Assembly: GCA_016927965.1 (NCBI GenBank)
Contig: JAFGLP010000107.1
Location: 1-6,714 of the forward strand
Source: Dehalococcoidia bacterium
Lineage (GTDB): Bacteria; Chloroflexota; Dehalococcoidia; GIF9; UBA5629
Length of the DNA: 6,714 nt
Reading direction: 5' to 3'
Below the pieces are notes generated by a model. It did no database searches, was not told the DNA's origin, and saw only the letters and a list, made by a program, of their open reading frames with translations. The position numbers were made by a program, and so were the translations under genes. Below are positions 1 to 5,809 of this stretch, one piece after another. Positions within the stretch are counted from its first letter, which is position 1. Each line of letters opens with the position of its first letter.

Positions 1-1
1 C

Positions 2-346
2 ATGGATTTGATACGTGCAATGCTGCTTGCAATTGAGGCAGATGACCACGGTTTTGCTCCTAAGATTGAGATAGAAGGGTATACCCAAGAAGAAATCGGA
101 TATCATGCCGTTTTATTAGGAGAGGCAGGGTTAGTTGAGGTGCATGATATAACACATATGGGTAGTCATAGTCCCGAAGCATTAATCTCCCGCTTAACTT
201 GGGAAGGGCATGAATTTTTAGATGCCGCACGTGAGAACAATCGGTGAAATAAGGCAAAGGATACTATAGAGAAAATAGGAGGGGCTTCTCTCCCTGTATG
301 GATGGATATACTCGTAGAATTGGCGAAAAAGGCAGTCGGTCTTTAG
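2..346 (+). pseudogene. DUF2513-family protein, interrupted by an in-frame TGA
   Basis: The first 81 codons match my memory of the DUF2513 family: an N-terminal MDLIR segment, a central part that looks like a small winged-helix fold (EEIGYH, LLGEAGLVE), and the hallmark LTWEGHEFLDAAR. The family usually starts a few residues earlier (around MKRDMDLIR), so the true start is probably just outside the window. A TGA at 245-247 sits exactly where the family has a conserved Trp (the R-W-N-K-A-K region). Reading on in the same frame gives 32 family-like codons (NKAKDTIEKIGGASLP, then a helix ending LAKKAVGL) up to a TAG at 344-346. One TGG-to-TGA change is therefore enough to explain the break. Function is unknown; members are common in accessory and prophage-like DNA. 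The truncated 81-residue product could still be made, but it would lack the C-terminal helix. A sequencing error is the main alternative. Family call is fairly sure; loss of function is inferred. Confidence 0.75.
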
Positions 347-393
347 CCTATCAGCTTCACGATCTCTTCAAAACTCCAAATATGATCCGAAAA
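343..393 (-). mobile_element. Possible transposase C-terminal remnant
   Basis: The minus strand reads FSDHIWSFEEIVKLIG followed by TAA (complement of 343-345). This resembles the xTDHxWSxEEIV tail found at the end of many insertion-sequence transposases. The frame stays open upstream to about position 468, but the residues before FSDH do not look like a transposase, so only about 16 codons of tail remain. No inverted terminal repeat or target duplication is visible. Its stop overlaps the ancestral stop of the DUF2513 gene on the other strand, so the two relics meet tail to tail. The match is short and recalled from memory, hence the low confidence. Confidence 0.35.
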
Positions 394-402
394 TGTGTAA
401 GC

Positions 403-431
403 TTGACAACAGCCGGTGGCGTGATTAAAAT
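403..431 (+). promoter_or_regulatory. Sigma70-type promoter for the permease operon
   Basis: A perfect -35 hexamer TTGACA (403-408) is followed by exactly 17 bases and a -10 hexamer TAAAAT (426-431, 5 of 6 to consensus). Transcription would start near 438, leaving a leader of about 40 bases before the permease ATG at 478. No riboswitch-like structure fits in that leader. The promoter lies just upstream (on the minus strand) of the transposase-like tail, so it may have been shaped by the insertion event. Confidence 0.7.
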
Positions 432-477
432 TTGCTTCAATTTCCTTAAATACACTTAAAGTGAAGAATTACTTCGT

Positions 478-1995
478 ATGAAGCCGGGCGATAAGTTCGC
501 TCATCCTAAGAGACAACAAAGCAGGCCTCTGCGCCGCGTATTGCGGACGCCTCACCTATTCAGCATAGCCTATGGCAATGTTGGTTCTTCTATTTATTAT
601 GCTCTGGGACTGGTCGCTCTGGCAGCCTCGGGCGCTACCCCCATCGCACTCGGACTAGCGGGTATTCTATTTGTCTTTACCGCCCTCTCTTACGCAGAGG
701 GTACCGCCATGTACCCTGAATCGGGGGGCTCTGCCAGTTTTGCCCGGCATGGCTTTAATGATTTTGTGGGTTTTACTGCAGGCTGGGCACTAATGTTCGG
801 GTACATCGTCACTATCTCAATTTCTGCTTTCGCCATCCCTTCCTATCTGGGTTTTTTCTGGGCGCCCCTTAAGGCATCGCCGGTAATGATGACCGCTTTT
901 GCCATGGGATTAGTCGCTTTCCTGATGATAGTGAATGTAATCGGCGTAAAGGAATCGTCCATCCTGAATATAACCCTGGCCATTCTTGATATTGCCACAC
1001 AGATATTGCTTATACTCCTTGCGCTGTTCTTCTTTTTTAATCCGCAAATTATATGGGAAAGGATCACCAACTACTGGCCCAGCGCCAACGATTTACTTTT
1101 CAGTATAGCGATAGCAGCCATTGCATTTACAGGCCTTGAAACTATTTCGCAGATGGCCGAGGAAACAAAGAGACCGACTATCCGTGCGCCTAAAGCATTC
1201 CTATTAATGGTTGTTGTCGTCCTGGTTATATTTTCCGGCATATCTTTGTCGGCATTCTCAACGATGACACCTGTGGAACTGGCAACACAATGGTCAACCG
1301 ACCCTATTGCAGGCATCGCACAAAAAATATCCTCCTCTTTTTCAGCCAGCGAGTTTGCCGCCGTACATTTTGCCGAAGAGACACAAAGGATAGTATTTAC
1401 CTGGTTTGTCGAAGCCATACAGTCTTTTCTGCCACTCCTGATAGCCATACTGGCTGCCACCATTCTGCTTATCGCCACGAATGCCGGCCTGCTTGGTATC
1501 TCCAGGCTGGCCTTCTCGCTCAGCCGCGTTAAACTGCTCCCCGAAATCATGGGGAAAGTACATCCCAAGTCAAAAACCCCTTTTATTTCCATATTATTAT
1601 TTGCAGGAATTGCGATCATTCTGCAGTCGCCCGGTTTCTTCGTCCCTGACATGTACGCCAACCTGGGCGGCCTGTACGCCTTCGGTTCCATGCTGTCTTT
1701 TGCCCTGGCACACGCATCCATACTGGCCCTGCGTATTAAGGTCCCTGAAAAAGAGCGGCCCTTTAGACTGTCATGGAATATCAGGATCAAAGGAAAAGAC
1801 CTGCCTGTCACAGCTATACTCGGATTACTTGGGACATTCGCTATCTGGCTGGTTGTGGTTATAATGCAGCCTTACAGCAGGTGGGTGGGCTTTGCTTGGC
1901 TGGCTGCCGGCATTGTTATTTACTGGTATACTAAAAAACGCGCCAAAGCTATGGCAACGTCTGAGTATGATCCAGGGGAAACGATCAGCCCTTGA
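478..1995 (+). CDS. APC-superfamily permease (amino acid or cation transporter)
   Basis: A 505-residue inner-membrane secondary transporter of the amino acid-polyamine-organocation superfamily. I count about 12 hydrophobic helices (approximately 28-50, 55-78, 97-124, 135-157, 163-187, 205-222, 238-262, 313-337, 367-385, 393-416, 441-463, 467-486). Helix 1 carries the Gly-rich broken-helix segment AYGNVGSSIYYALG, the usual substrate/ion site. Residues 71-83 hold YAEG...PESGG, and 228-240 hold EETKRPTIRAPKA, the typical loop after helix 6. A long loop (about 263-312) separates helices 7 and 8. The basic N-terminus (K11, R12, R16, R19, R20, R23) fits a cytoplasmic location. Start ATG 478 is chosen because it directly precedes this basic leader and follows a strong promoter; the ribosome binding site is weak. 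It heads an operon with a USP and two RCK-type proteins, which suggests gated transport. Substrate is not decidable: amino acid uptake is the default, while K+ import, as in the APC member KimA, is conceivable. It lacks the KimA-type C-terminal cytosolic domain; the separate USP may stand in for it. Confidence 0.88.
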   Translation: MKPGDKFAHPKRQQSRPLRRVLRTPHLFSIAYGNVGSSIYYALGLVALAASGATPIALGLAGILFVFTALSYAEGTAMYPESGGSASFARHGFNDFVGFTAGWALMFGYIVTISISAFAIPSYLGFFWAPLKASPVMMTAFAMGLVAFLMIVNVIGVKESSILNITLAILDIATQILLILLALFFFFNPQIIWERITNYWPSANDLLFSIAIAAIAFTGLETISQMAEETKRPTIRAPKAFLLMVVVVLVIFSGISLSAFSTMTPVELATQWSTDPIAGIAQKISSSFSASEFAAVHFAEETQRIVFTWFVEAIQSFLPLLIAILAATILLIATNAGLLGISRLAFSLSRVKLLPEIMGKVHPKSKTPFISILLFAGIAIILQSPGFFVPDMYANLGGLYAFGSMLSFALAHASILALRIKVPEKERPFRLSWNIRIKGKDLPVTAILGLLGTFAIWLVVVIMQPYSRWVGFAWLAAGIVIYWYTKKRAKAMATSEYDPGETISP

Positions 1996-2066
1996 ATACC
2001 ATTGTACAAAAATGCCAGTTGGTATTATTGTGTATTTAGTATGATTTTACGGAGTTAATCAGAACC

Positions 2067-2492
2067 ATGGAATTCAATAAAATACTGGTAGCAGCCCGGG
2101 GTAATGGGGTTGACCAGGTTGCAGTGGAAATGGCCTGCAAGATAGGCAGGAATAACAAGACTAAAATACATATCGTATTTGTTATGGAGATGAATCGCTC
2201 ACTGCCAATCGATGCTATAATAAAAAATGACGTTGAAAAGGCCGAACAGGTCCTTATGCAGGCTGAGGAATACGCAACCGAAAACGATTTTGAGGTTGAA
2301 ACGGAAATTATACAGGCCAGGGATGTTGGACCTGCAATAATCGAGGTTGCACGCCAGCAAAACATGGACTTAATTATAATGAGCACCAGTTACAAGAAGA
2401 GATTTGGCTCATTCACACTGGGTTCAGCCATACCGCATGTTTTAGAAGAAGCGCCGTGCAGGGTAATGATATGCCGGGAACCGAAGCATTAA
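2067..2492 (+). CDS. Universal stress protein (UspA-like), degenerate nucleotide site
   Basis: A 141-residue single-domain protein with the UspA alpha/beta order. It has the first strand KILVAARG (5-12), a helix of the AVEMACKIG type, an amphipathic segment at about 52-75, the strand DLIIMS (101-106) and the C-terminal APCRVMICR (129-137). The classical ATP loop G-2x-G-9x-G(S/T) is mostly lost: residues 106-120 read STSYKKRFGSFTLGS, keeping only the final GS. The Asp that normally follows the first strand (VDGS type) is replaced (ARGN). I infer that it does not bind ATP in the usual way and may bind another ligand or act as a protein partner. A GGAG at 2051-2054 lies 12 bases before the ATG, a long spacing. 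It follows the permease by 71 bases, and its last codons overlap the next gene, so translation is probably coupled. Family assignment is secure; the role as an accessory subunit of the permease is inference from context. Confidence 0.9.
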   Translation: MEFNKILVAARGNGVDQVAVEMACKIGRNNKTKIHIVFVMEMNRSLPIDAIIKNDVEKAEQVLMQAEEYATENDFEVETEIIQARDVGPAIIEVARQQNMDLIIMSTSYKKRFGSFTLGSAIPHVLEEAPCRVMICREPKH

Positions 2493-2905
2493 AACAGAAA
2501 AGGAAAATCATAGTTATTATGGGTTGCGGACGCGTGGGCGGCAAACTGGCGGCCATGTTCGATGCGGCCGGGCATAAAGTCACCGTATTGGACCTGGATG
2601 CCTATAGTTTCAGAAGGCTGCCAACAACTTTTAGTGGGACAGCCCTCATAGGCAACGGTACCGATGAAGAGATGTTGCGTAAAGCAGGCATTGAGGAAGC
2701 CGATGCTTTCATTGCACTCACGCAGGGAGATAACCGTAATGTCATGGCAGCCCAAATAGCCAAACATATTTTTAAGGTTAGCAGGGTCATTTGCCGTATC
2801 TACGATCCCCTGAGAAAAGATATCTACGAACATCTTGGATTGGAATCGATAAGCCCCACCGAAGTTTTCGCTGATCTGCTGTTTAACAGGCTGGAGAAAG
2901 TCTGA
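2471..2905 (+). CDS. TrkA_N-only RCK protein (NAD-binding regulatory subunit)
   Basis: A 144-residue Rossmann-fold protein of the TrkA/KTN (RCK) type. The dinucleotide loop is IMGCGRVGG (GxGxxG, about residues 16-24), with acidic D41/D43 at the end of strand 2, the signature for NAD(H)-type adenosine ribose binding. It continues with the family hallmarks GNGTDEEMLRKAGIEEADAF (61-80), a Gln-Gly-Asp-Asn turn, and CRIYDP (108-113). It stops at FADLLFNRLEKV, where full RCK proteins would add a TrkA_C ligand domain, so it is half the usual 215-230 residues. ATG 2471 is preferred over the upstream in-frame GTG 2456 because AGGG (2460-2463) lies 7 bases before it. It overlaps the USP gene by 22 bases, and its stop is 2 bases from the next ATG. 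It probably pairs with the full RCK protein encoded next, in a mixed assembly controlling a membrane transporter. The partner transporter is inferred, as no TrkH or KtrB is present. Confidence 0.9.
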   Translation: MPGTEALKQKRKIIVIMGCGRVGGKLAAMFDAAGHKVTVLDLDAYSFRRLPTTFSGTALIGNGTDEEMLRKAGIEEADAFIALTQGDNRNVMAAQIAKHIFKVSRVICRIYDPLRKDIYEHLGLESISPTEVFADLLFNRLEKV

Positions 2906-2907
2906 CC

Positions 2908-3579
2908 ATGTCGAAATCTTTATACATAGTAATCGTTGGGGGAGGCAATATCGGTTTTTATCTCAGTAAGGCATTGCTCAACCAGGGCCACGAAGTATTG
3001 ATAATCGAAAGGGAAGTCAGAAAATGCGAGCGGCTTGAGGATGAGCTGGGCAGCTGCTGCATGAGGGGCGATGGTTGCGAAACTGCCGTACTCACAGAGG
3101 CAGGGCTTAACCGGGCAGATGTACTGATAGCGACAACCAGCCAGGATGAGGACAACCTAGTTTCCTGCCAGGTAGCAAAACACCGTTTCAAAGTACCCCG
3201 CACGATTGCGCTCGTAAATAATCCGGTAAATGAAAATATTTTTAAAAAACTGGGCATTGACGGAACGATATCTGTTACCAAAACAATTCTTGAACATGTT
3301 GAACAGGAAATACCAGCCCATCCTCTGATACACCTGCTGACAATGAGCGGACAGATGGAAGAGGTAGTTGAACTACTTGTGACCAAAGAATCACCGGCAG
3401 TCGGCAAATCCATCGGCCACCTGCGGTTGCCAGCCGATACGACAATCGCACTTTTAATGCGGGAAGGCGAGCGGCCGAGAATTCCCAATACTGATACCGT
3501 CTTTAAAGAAAATGACCGGATTATTGCACTGACTACTATTGACAGCGAAAAAATCCTCGACAGACTGATTATCGGCTGA
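2908..3579 (+). CDS. RCK-domain protein, TrkA_N plus TrkA_C
   Basis: A 223-residue cytoplasmic regulatory subunit of normal single-RCK length (KtrA-like). The N-terminal Rossmann domain has IVGGGNIGFYLS (GxGxxG, residues 9-20), E34 at the end of strand 2 (LIIERE), GDGCETAVLTEAGLNRADVL (54-73) and the NLVSCQVAK helix. The C-terminal TrkA_C domain spans about 143-222 and includes SPAVGKSIGHLRLP (162-175), the conserved GKxIxxLxLP element, and NDRIIALT near the end. TrkA_C domains can bind small ligands such as c-di-AMP in some families; nothing here shows the ligand. GGAG (2893-2896) lies 11 bases before ATG 2908, inside the end of the previous gene. It is the last gene of the permease operon. 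With the TrkA_N-only neighbour it looks like a split, two-polypeptide version of the tandem TrkA of enteric bacteria (two RCK units in one chain), except that one TrkA_C is missing. Confidence 0.9.
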   Translation: MSKSLYIVIVGGGNIGFYLSKALLNQGHEVLIIEREVRKCERLEDELGSCCMRGDGCETAVLTEAGLNRADVLIATTSQDEDNLVSCQVAKHRFKVPRTIALVNNPVNENIFKKLGIDGTISVTKTILEHVEQEIPAHPLIHLLTMSGQMEEVVELLVTKESPAVGKSIGHLRLPADTTIALLMREGERPRIPNTDTVFKENDRIIALTTIDSEKILDRLIIG

Positions 3580-3610
3580 AATAGCGGGATCGTGTATTAA
3601 ACGGCCTATT

Positions 3611-4099
3611 TTATGTAATGGAATCCAGGCCCGTCTTCAACTTATTGTAAGTAGCCTGCAGCCCTTCAGATAAGACCCTTGTATCAGCAACAACCGCCAT
3701 AAAGTTGTTATCTCCATTCCAGCGAGGAACAATATGAGTGTGTATATGCCCTTCTACGCCTGCGCCGGCCACCCTGCCTATATTCATACCGATATTAAAA
3801 CTGGCGGCATTGACCTCTTTGGCAAGTAACGAGACACAAAGCTGTATCAGCTCTACATGCTCCTTGGCTTCCCTAGCATTGGCATCAGTCACATTACCGA
3901 TATGCCTGTAGGGAGCAATCATCAGGTGTCCGGGAGCATAAGGATATGCATTTAACATGATAAAATTGGCCTTCCCCCTGTAAAGGATGTAATTCCCCCG
4001 GTCTTTTTTTTCGGCTGGTTTGTCGCACAAAAGACAGCCTTTACCCTTATCGGACTGCAGTATATATTGCATGCGCCAGGGGGCCCACATTCTTTTCAT
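3611..4099 (-). CDS. HIT-family nucleotide hydrolase/phosphorylase (Ap4A-type)
   Basis: A 162-residue histidine-triad protein. The active-site triad is H118-I-H120-T-H122, followed by IVPRWNGDNNFM (123-134), a tail typical of the diadenosine tetraphosphate (Ap4A) phosphorylase-like branch known from Mycobacterium. The N-terminus has MWAPWRMQYI (4-13) and C22-x-x-C25, likely half of a structural zinc site as in bacterial HIT proteins of this branch. H58 and H66 (PGHLMIAPYRHI) are the other usual conserved histidines. It likely cleaves Ap4A or related dinucleoside polyphosphates or AMP-linked compounds in the cytoplasm. ATG at 4099 is used because an AGGG (complement of 4110-4113) lies 10 bases upstream; an in-frame Met four codons in (4090) has no better site. 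It is convergent with the permease operon, with a 31-base gap and no visible terminator, and divergent from the zincin-like gene. Family is secure; exact substrate is not. Confidence 0.92.
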   Translation of the reverse strand: MKRMWAPWRMQYILQSDKGKGCLLCDKPAEKKDRGNYILYRGKANFIMLNAYPYAPGHLMIAPYRHIGNVTDANAREAKEHVELIQLCVSLLAKEVNAASFNIGMNIGRVAGAGVEGHIHTHIVPRWNGDNNFMAVVADTRVLSEGLQATYNKLKTGLDSIT

Positions 4100-4128
4100 T
4101 TTTCAAATACCCTGCAAATTAATTTTTA

Positions 4129-4137
4129 ATTGTACCA
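4129..4137 (-). promoter_or_regulatory. Extended -10 promoter for the HIT gene
   Basis: On the minus strand the sequence TGGTACAAT (complement of 4129-4137) gives a -10 hexamer TACAAT (5 of 6) with the TGn extension. No good -35 hexamer lies 16-18 bases upstream, as is usual for extended -10 promoters. Transcription would start near 4122, leaving about 22 bases of leader, which holds the AGGG ribosome binding site. Confidence 0.45.
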
Positions 4138-4143
4138 CGATTA

Positions 4144-4172
4144 TTGACTTTGCTGCGTAAGATTGATATCTT
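4144..4172 (+). promoter_or_regulatory. Promoter for the zincin-MBL-hypothetical cluster
   Basis: TTGACT (4144-4149, 5 of 6 to the -35 consensus) is followed by 17 bases and TATCTT (4167-4172, 4 of 6 to the -10 consensus). Transcription would start near 4179, only about 8 bases before ATG 4187, so the first message would be almost leaderless. It sits back to back with the HIT promoter inside the same 87-base intergenic region, so one regulator could affect both. Confidence 0.45.
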
Positions 4173-4186
4173 TGTCCTAATCAGAT

Positions 4187-5041
4187 ATGTCAGCAGCAGA
4201 TCTAAGCTATTTTACACGGGGGAATATCCCGAGTAATTTCAAAAAGGAAATCTCCGATGTCCTGAACGATTGCTATAAGCGTTTCGGACATCGGGCTCCG
4301 TACAAGATAGAGATATTCATTTTCGATACACAGGAAAACCTCAACAGTTTCCTGCGTGAAGAAAAATTCAAGCTTGGTCTTTCTTTCAATGCGATAGACG
4401 AAGTGTCAGCATGTACTTATGAAGTGTTGCGCGGTTACCCGCGCCTATTGATTTGCCAGGAGAGACTGGCGCCTTACAGCAAGGCAGGCCGGGCCGGCGC
4501 CATCAGGCATGAGGCAGCACATACCGTCCTGCATGGTTCACTCGAATACAGTATCTTTCAGATACCCGAGGACTGCCGTCATATTGCGATGGTTAAGGGT
4601 ATTGAACCAGCAAAGCTGGAGGAGCTTTTCTTTCAGCTTTCCATGGGGGTCAAAGACTTTGAGACAACGAGATTCCTGGTCGAACATGATTATATCGCTT
4701 GCCAGTTTTCATATGCGCTCGAGTGGATCAAGCCAGCCGATGATGATAGGACAGCCTGGAATATCTCGCGTACTAACAGGCAAACGAGGTTTGTCTATGA
4801 AAGCGCCTTAATGCGGCCGATACTTTTCTGCGACCCGCTGCTATCACTACCCAAATCCAGAAAAACACCCGAAGAAGACCGGCTGCAACTGGATGCCAGG
4901 ATCGAGCAAATGATCTCTTTCCTGGGTGAAACCGAGGAAAATAAGGTACTTAAGGTCGCAGGCTCAATTATAGAAGTGCTGGGCAATGATACTCACGAAA
5001 ATATCGATGCAGCTTTCCACCAGCTAATTAACCTCATATAG
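4187..5041 (+). CDS. Unrecognised protein with HExxHxxLH zincin-like motif
   Basis: A 284-residue soluble protein with no signal peptide or membrane segment that I can see; I do not recognise its family. The clearest feature is RHEAAHTVLHG with H108-E109-x-x-H112 and H116. This HExxHxxLH pattern is the zinc-binding helix also seen in ImmA/IrrE-type peptidases. About 50 residues later, E166 within FLVEHDYIACQFSYALEW could be a third ligand, in a helix resembling the one that follows in that family. The N-terminal part (KIEIFIFDT, 40-48; LLICQERL, 87-94) alternates strands and helices as in small zincin domains. A peptidase role is inferred; the helix-turn-helix partner that ImmA normally has is absent. 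The ATG at 4187 has no ribosome binding site and lies about 8 bases from the predicted transcription start; no later Met before the conserved-looking region is clearly better. It is followed after 33 bases by the MBL gene in the same direction. Confidence 0.75.
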   Translation: MSAADLSYFTRGNIPSNFKKEISDVLNDCYKRFGHRAPYKIEIFIFDTQENLNSFLREEKFKLGLSFNAIDEVSACTYEVLRGYPRLLICQERLAPYSKAGRAGAIRHEAAHTVLHGSLEYSIFQIPEDCRHIAMVKGIEPAKLEELFFQLSMGVKDFETTRFLVEHDYIACQFSYALEWIKPADDDRTAWNISRTNRQTRFVYESALMRPILFCDPLLSLPKSRKTPEEDRLQLDARIEQMISFLGETEENKVLKVAGSIIEVLGNDTHENIDAAFHQLINLI

Positions 5042-5074
5042 ATCTTCTCATCAGTAATTTAAAGCAGGTGTCCA

Positions 5075-5797
5075 ATGAAATACCATAGATCAGTAAACTT
5101 ACTCGGCAATTTATTCTGCTACATATGGCAGGGCATGGGCAATAATTGCAATACCAGCGTGTTAACAGGCGTGCTGAAAGGAGATAAACCTCACGTAATC
5201 ATTGATCCCGGCCACCATGTAAACGAGACCCGCGAGAAATGCTTCGACAGCCTGGAAGAAGCAATGAGTGGGGACAATATCAAGATAGAAGACATAGGAC
5301 TGATCATTAATACTCATAGTCATCCCGACCACTGCGAGGCAGACGATCTGATTGTCGCCAGGAGCGGCGCCCCCGTCACGATGTCTAAGGAAGAAGATGA
5401 GTTCAGGACCACTATAGGTGTACGTTTATACACAATGTTCGGACTGAAGCCACCTCTTTTTACCCCCCAGTTTTACCTACAGCAAGGTGAAATGGACCTG
5501 GGTAATAACGGATATAGAATTCAGGTCATACTTACTCCCGGTCATTCTCCCGGGTCAGTCTGCCTCTATCTGCCGGACACCAAAGTTTTAATAGCAGGTG
5601 ATGTAGTATTCTTTATGAGTGTAGGAAGGACGGACTTTCCGGGAGGCAACACACAACAACTGAAAAGAAGTATCGATAAATTATCTCTACTGGACACGGA
5701 GTACCTTGTTCCCGGGCACAATACAGAGCCCAATGGTATTATTGAGGGGAAAGAGCGGATACAGCGGAATTTTCAGATAGTGCAGGAATATTTTTAG
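5075..5797 (+). CDS. MBL-fold metallo-hydrolase (glyoxalase II-like)
   Basis: A 240-residue cytoplasmic hydrolase of the metallo-beta-lactamase fold with a full dinuclear metal site: H81-S-H83-P-D85-H86 (the HxHxDH motif), H157 in TPGHSPGS, D176 in IAGDVVF and H215 in VPGHN. VGRTDFPGGN (183-192), just after the metal-binding Asp, is the arrangement found in glyoxalase II-like and related thioester or lactone hydrolases. The N-terminal strand pair with NNCNTSVLTG and HVIIDPGHH matches the usual entry to the fold. Length is normal for the single-domain group; it has no RNA-processing (beta-CASP) or rubredoxin/flavodoxin extension. AGGTG (5066-5070), 4 bases before ATG 5075, supports the start. 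It lies between a zincin-like gene and a conserved hypothetical in a probable operon. Substrate unknown: a thioester hydrolase is the most likely reading, but the fold also covers sulfur dioxygenases, lactonases and others. Confidence 0.9.
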   Translation: MKYHRSVNLLGNLFCYIWQGMGNNCNTSVLTGVLKGDKPHVIIDPGHHVNETREKCFDSLEEAMSGDNIKIEDIGLIINTHSHPDHCEADDLIVARSGAPVTMSKEEDEFRTTIGVRLYTMFGLKPPLFTPQFYLQQGEMDLGNNGYRIQVILTPGHSPGSVCLYLPDTKVLIAGDVVFFMSVGRTDFPGGNTQQLKRSIDKLSLLDTEYLVPGHNTEPNGIIEGKERIQRNFQIVQEYF

Positions 5798-5809
5798 CCG
5801 GTGAATTGT

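Noticed and set aside
245..247. TGA read as Trp or selenocysteine by recoding
   Set aside because: TGA ends the permease and both RCK genes, Trp is TGG elsewhere, and there is no selenocysteine-type hairpin directly after it. A nonsense mutation or sequencing error is simpler.
1071..1811. Long open frame on the minus strand opposite the permease (about 246 codons)
   Set aside because: It is antisense to a clear 12-TM permease, its translation has no recognisable motif, and the plus-strand frame explains the sequence fully.
1995..2026. Inverted repeat AATACCA ... TGGTATT and the palindrome TTGTACAA after the permease stop
   Set aside because: The 7-base, AT-rich stem with an 18-base loop and no T run is too weak for a terminator. 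The spacing to the USP gene favours a continuous operon.
2019..2045. Possible internal promoter before the USP gene (TTGGTA ... TATGAT)
   Set aside because: The -10 is fair, but the -35 is poor and the spacer is only 15 bases. The predicted start would fall on the ribosome binding site.
2958..3488. Open frame on the minus strand opposite the RCK gene
   Set aside because: The translation is low-complexity Ser-rich, typical of an antisense shadow, and the plus-strand RCK protein is complete with both domains.
3580..3610. Expected bidirectional terminator between the convergent RCK and HIT genes
   Set aside because: No GC-rich hairpin with a T run is visible in the 31-base gap, so none is annotated.
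4509..4811. Alternative-frame open reading frame inside the zincin-like gene
   Set aside because: It starts within the HExxH codons in another frame, has no ribosome binding site, and its translation shows no family features.
5801..5809. Upstream GTG start for the conserved hypothetical gene
   Set aside because: The GTG is part of GGTGA, which is a well-placed ribosome binding site for ATG 5810, and the nearest alternative site (AGGA) is 13 bases away from the GTG.
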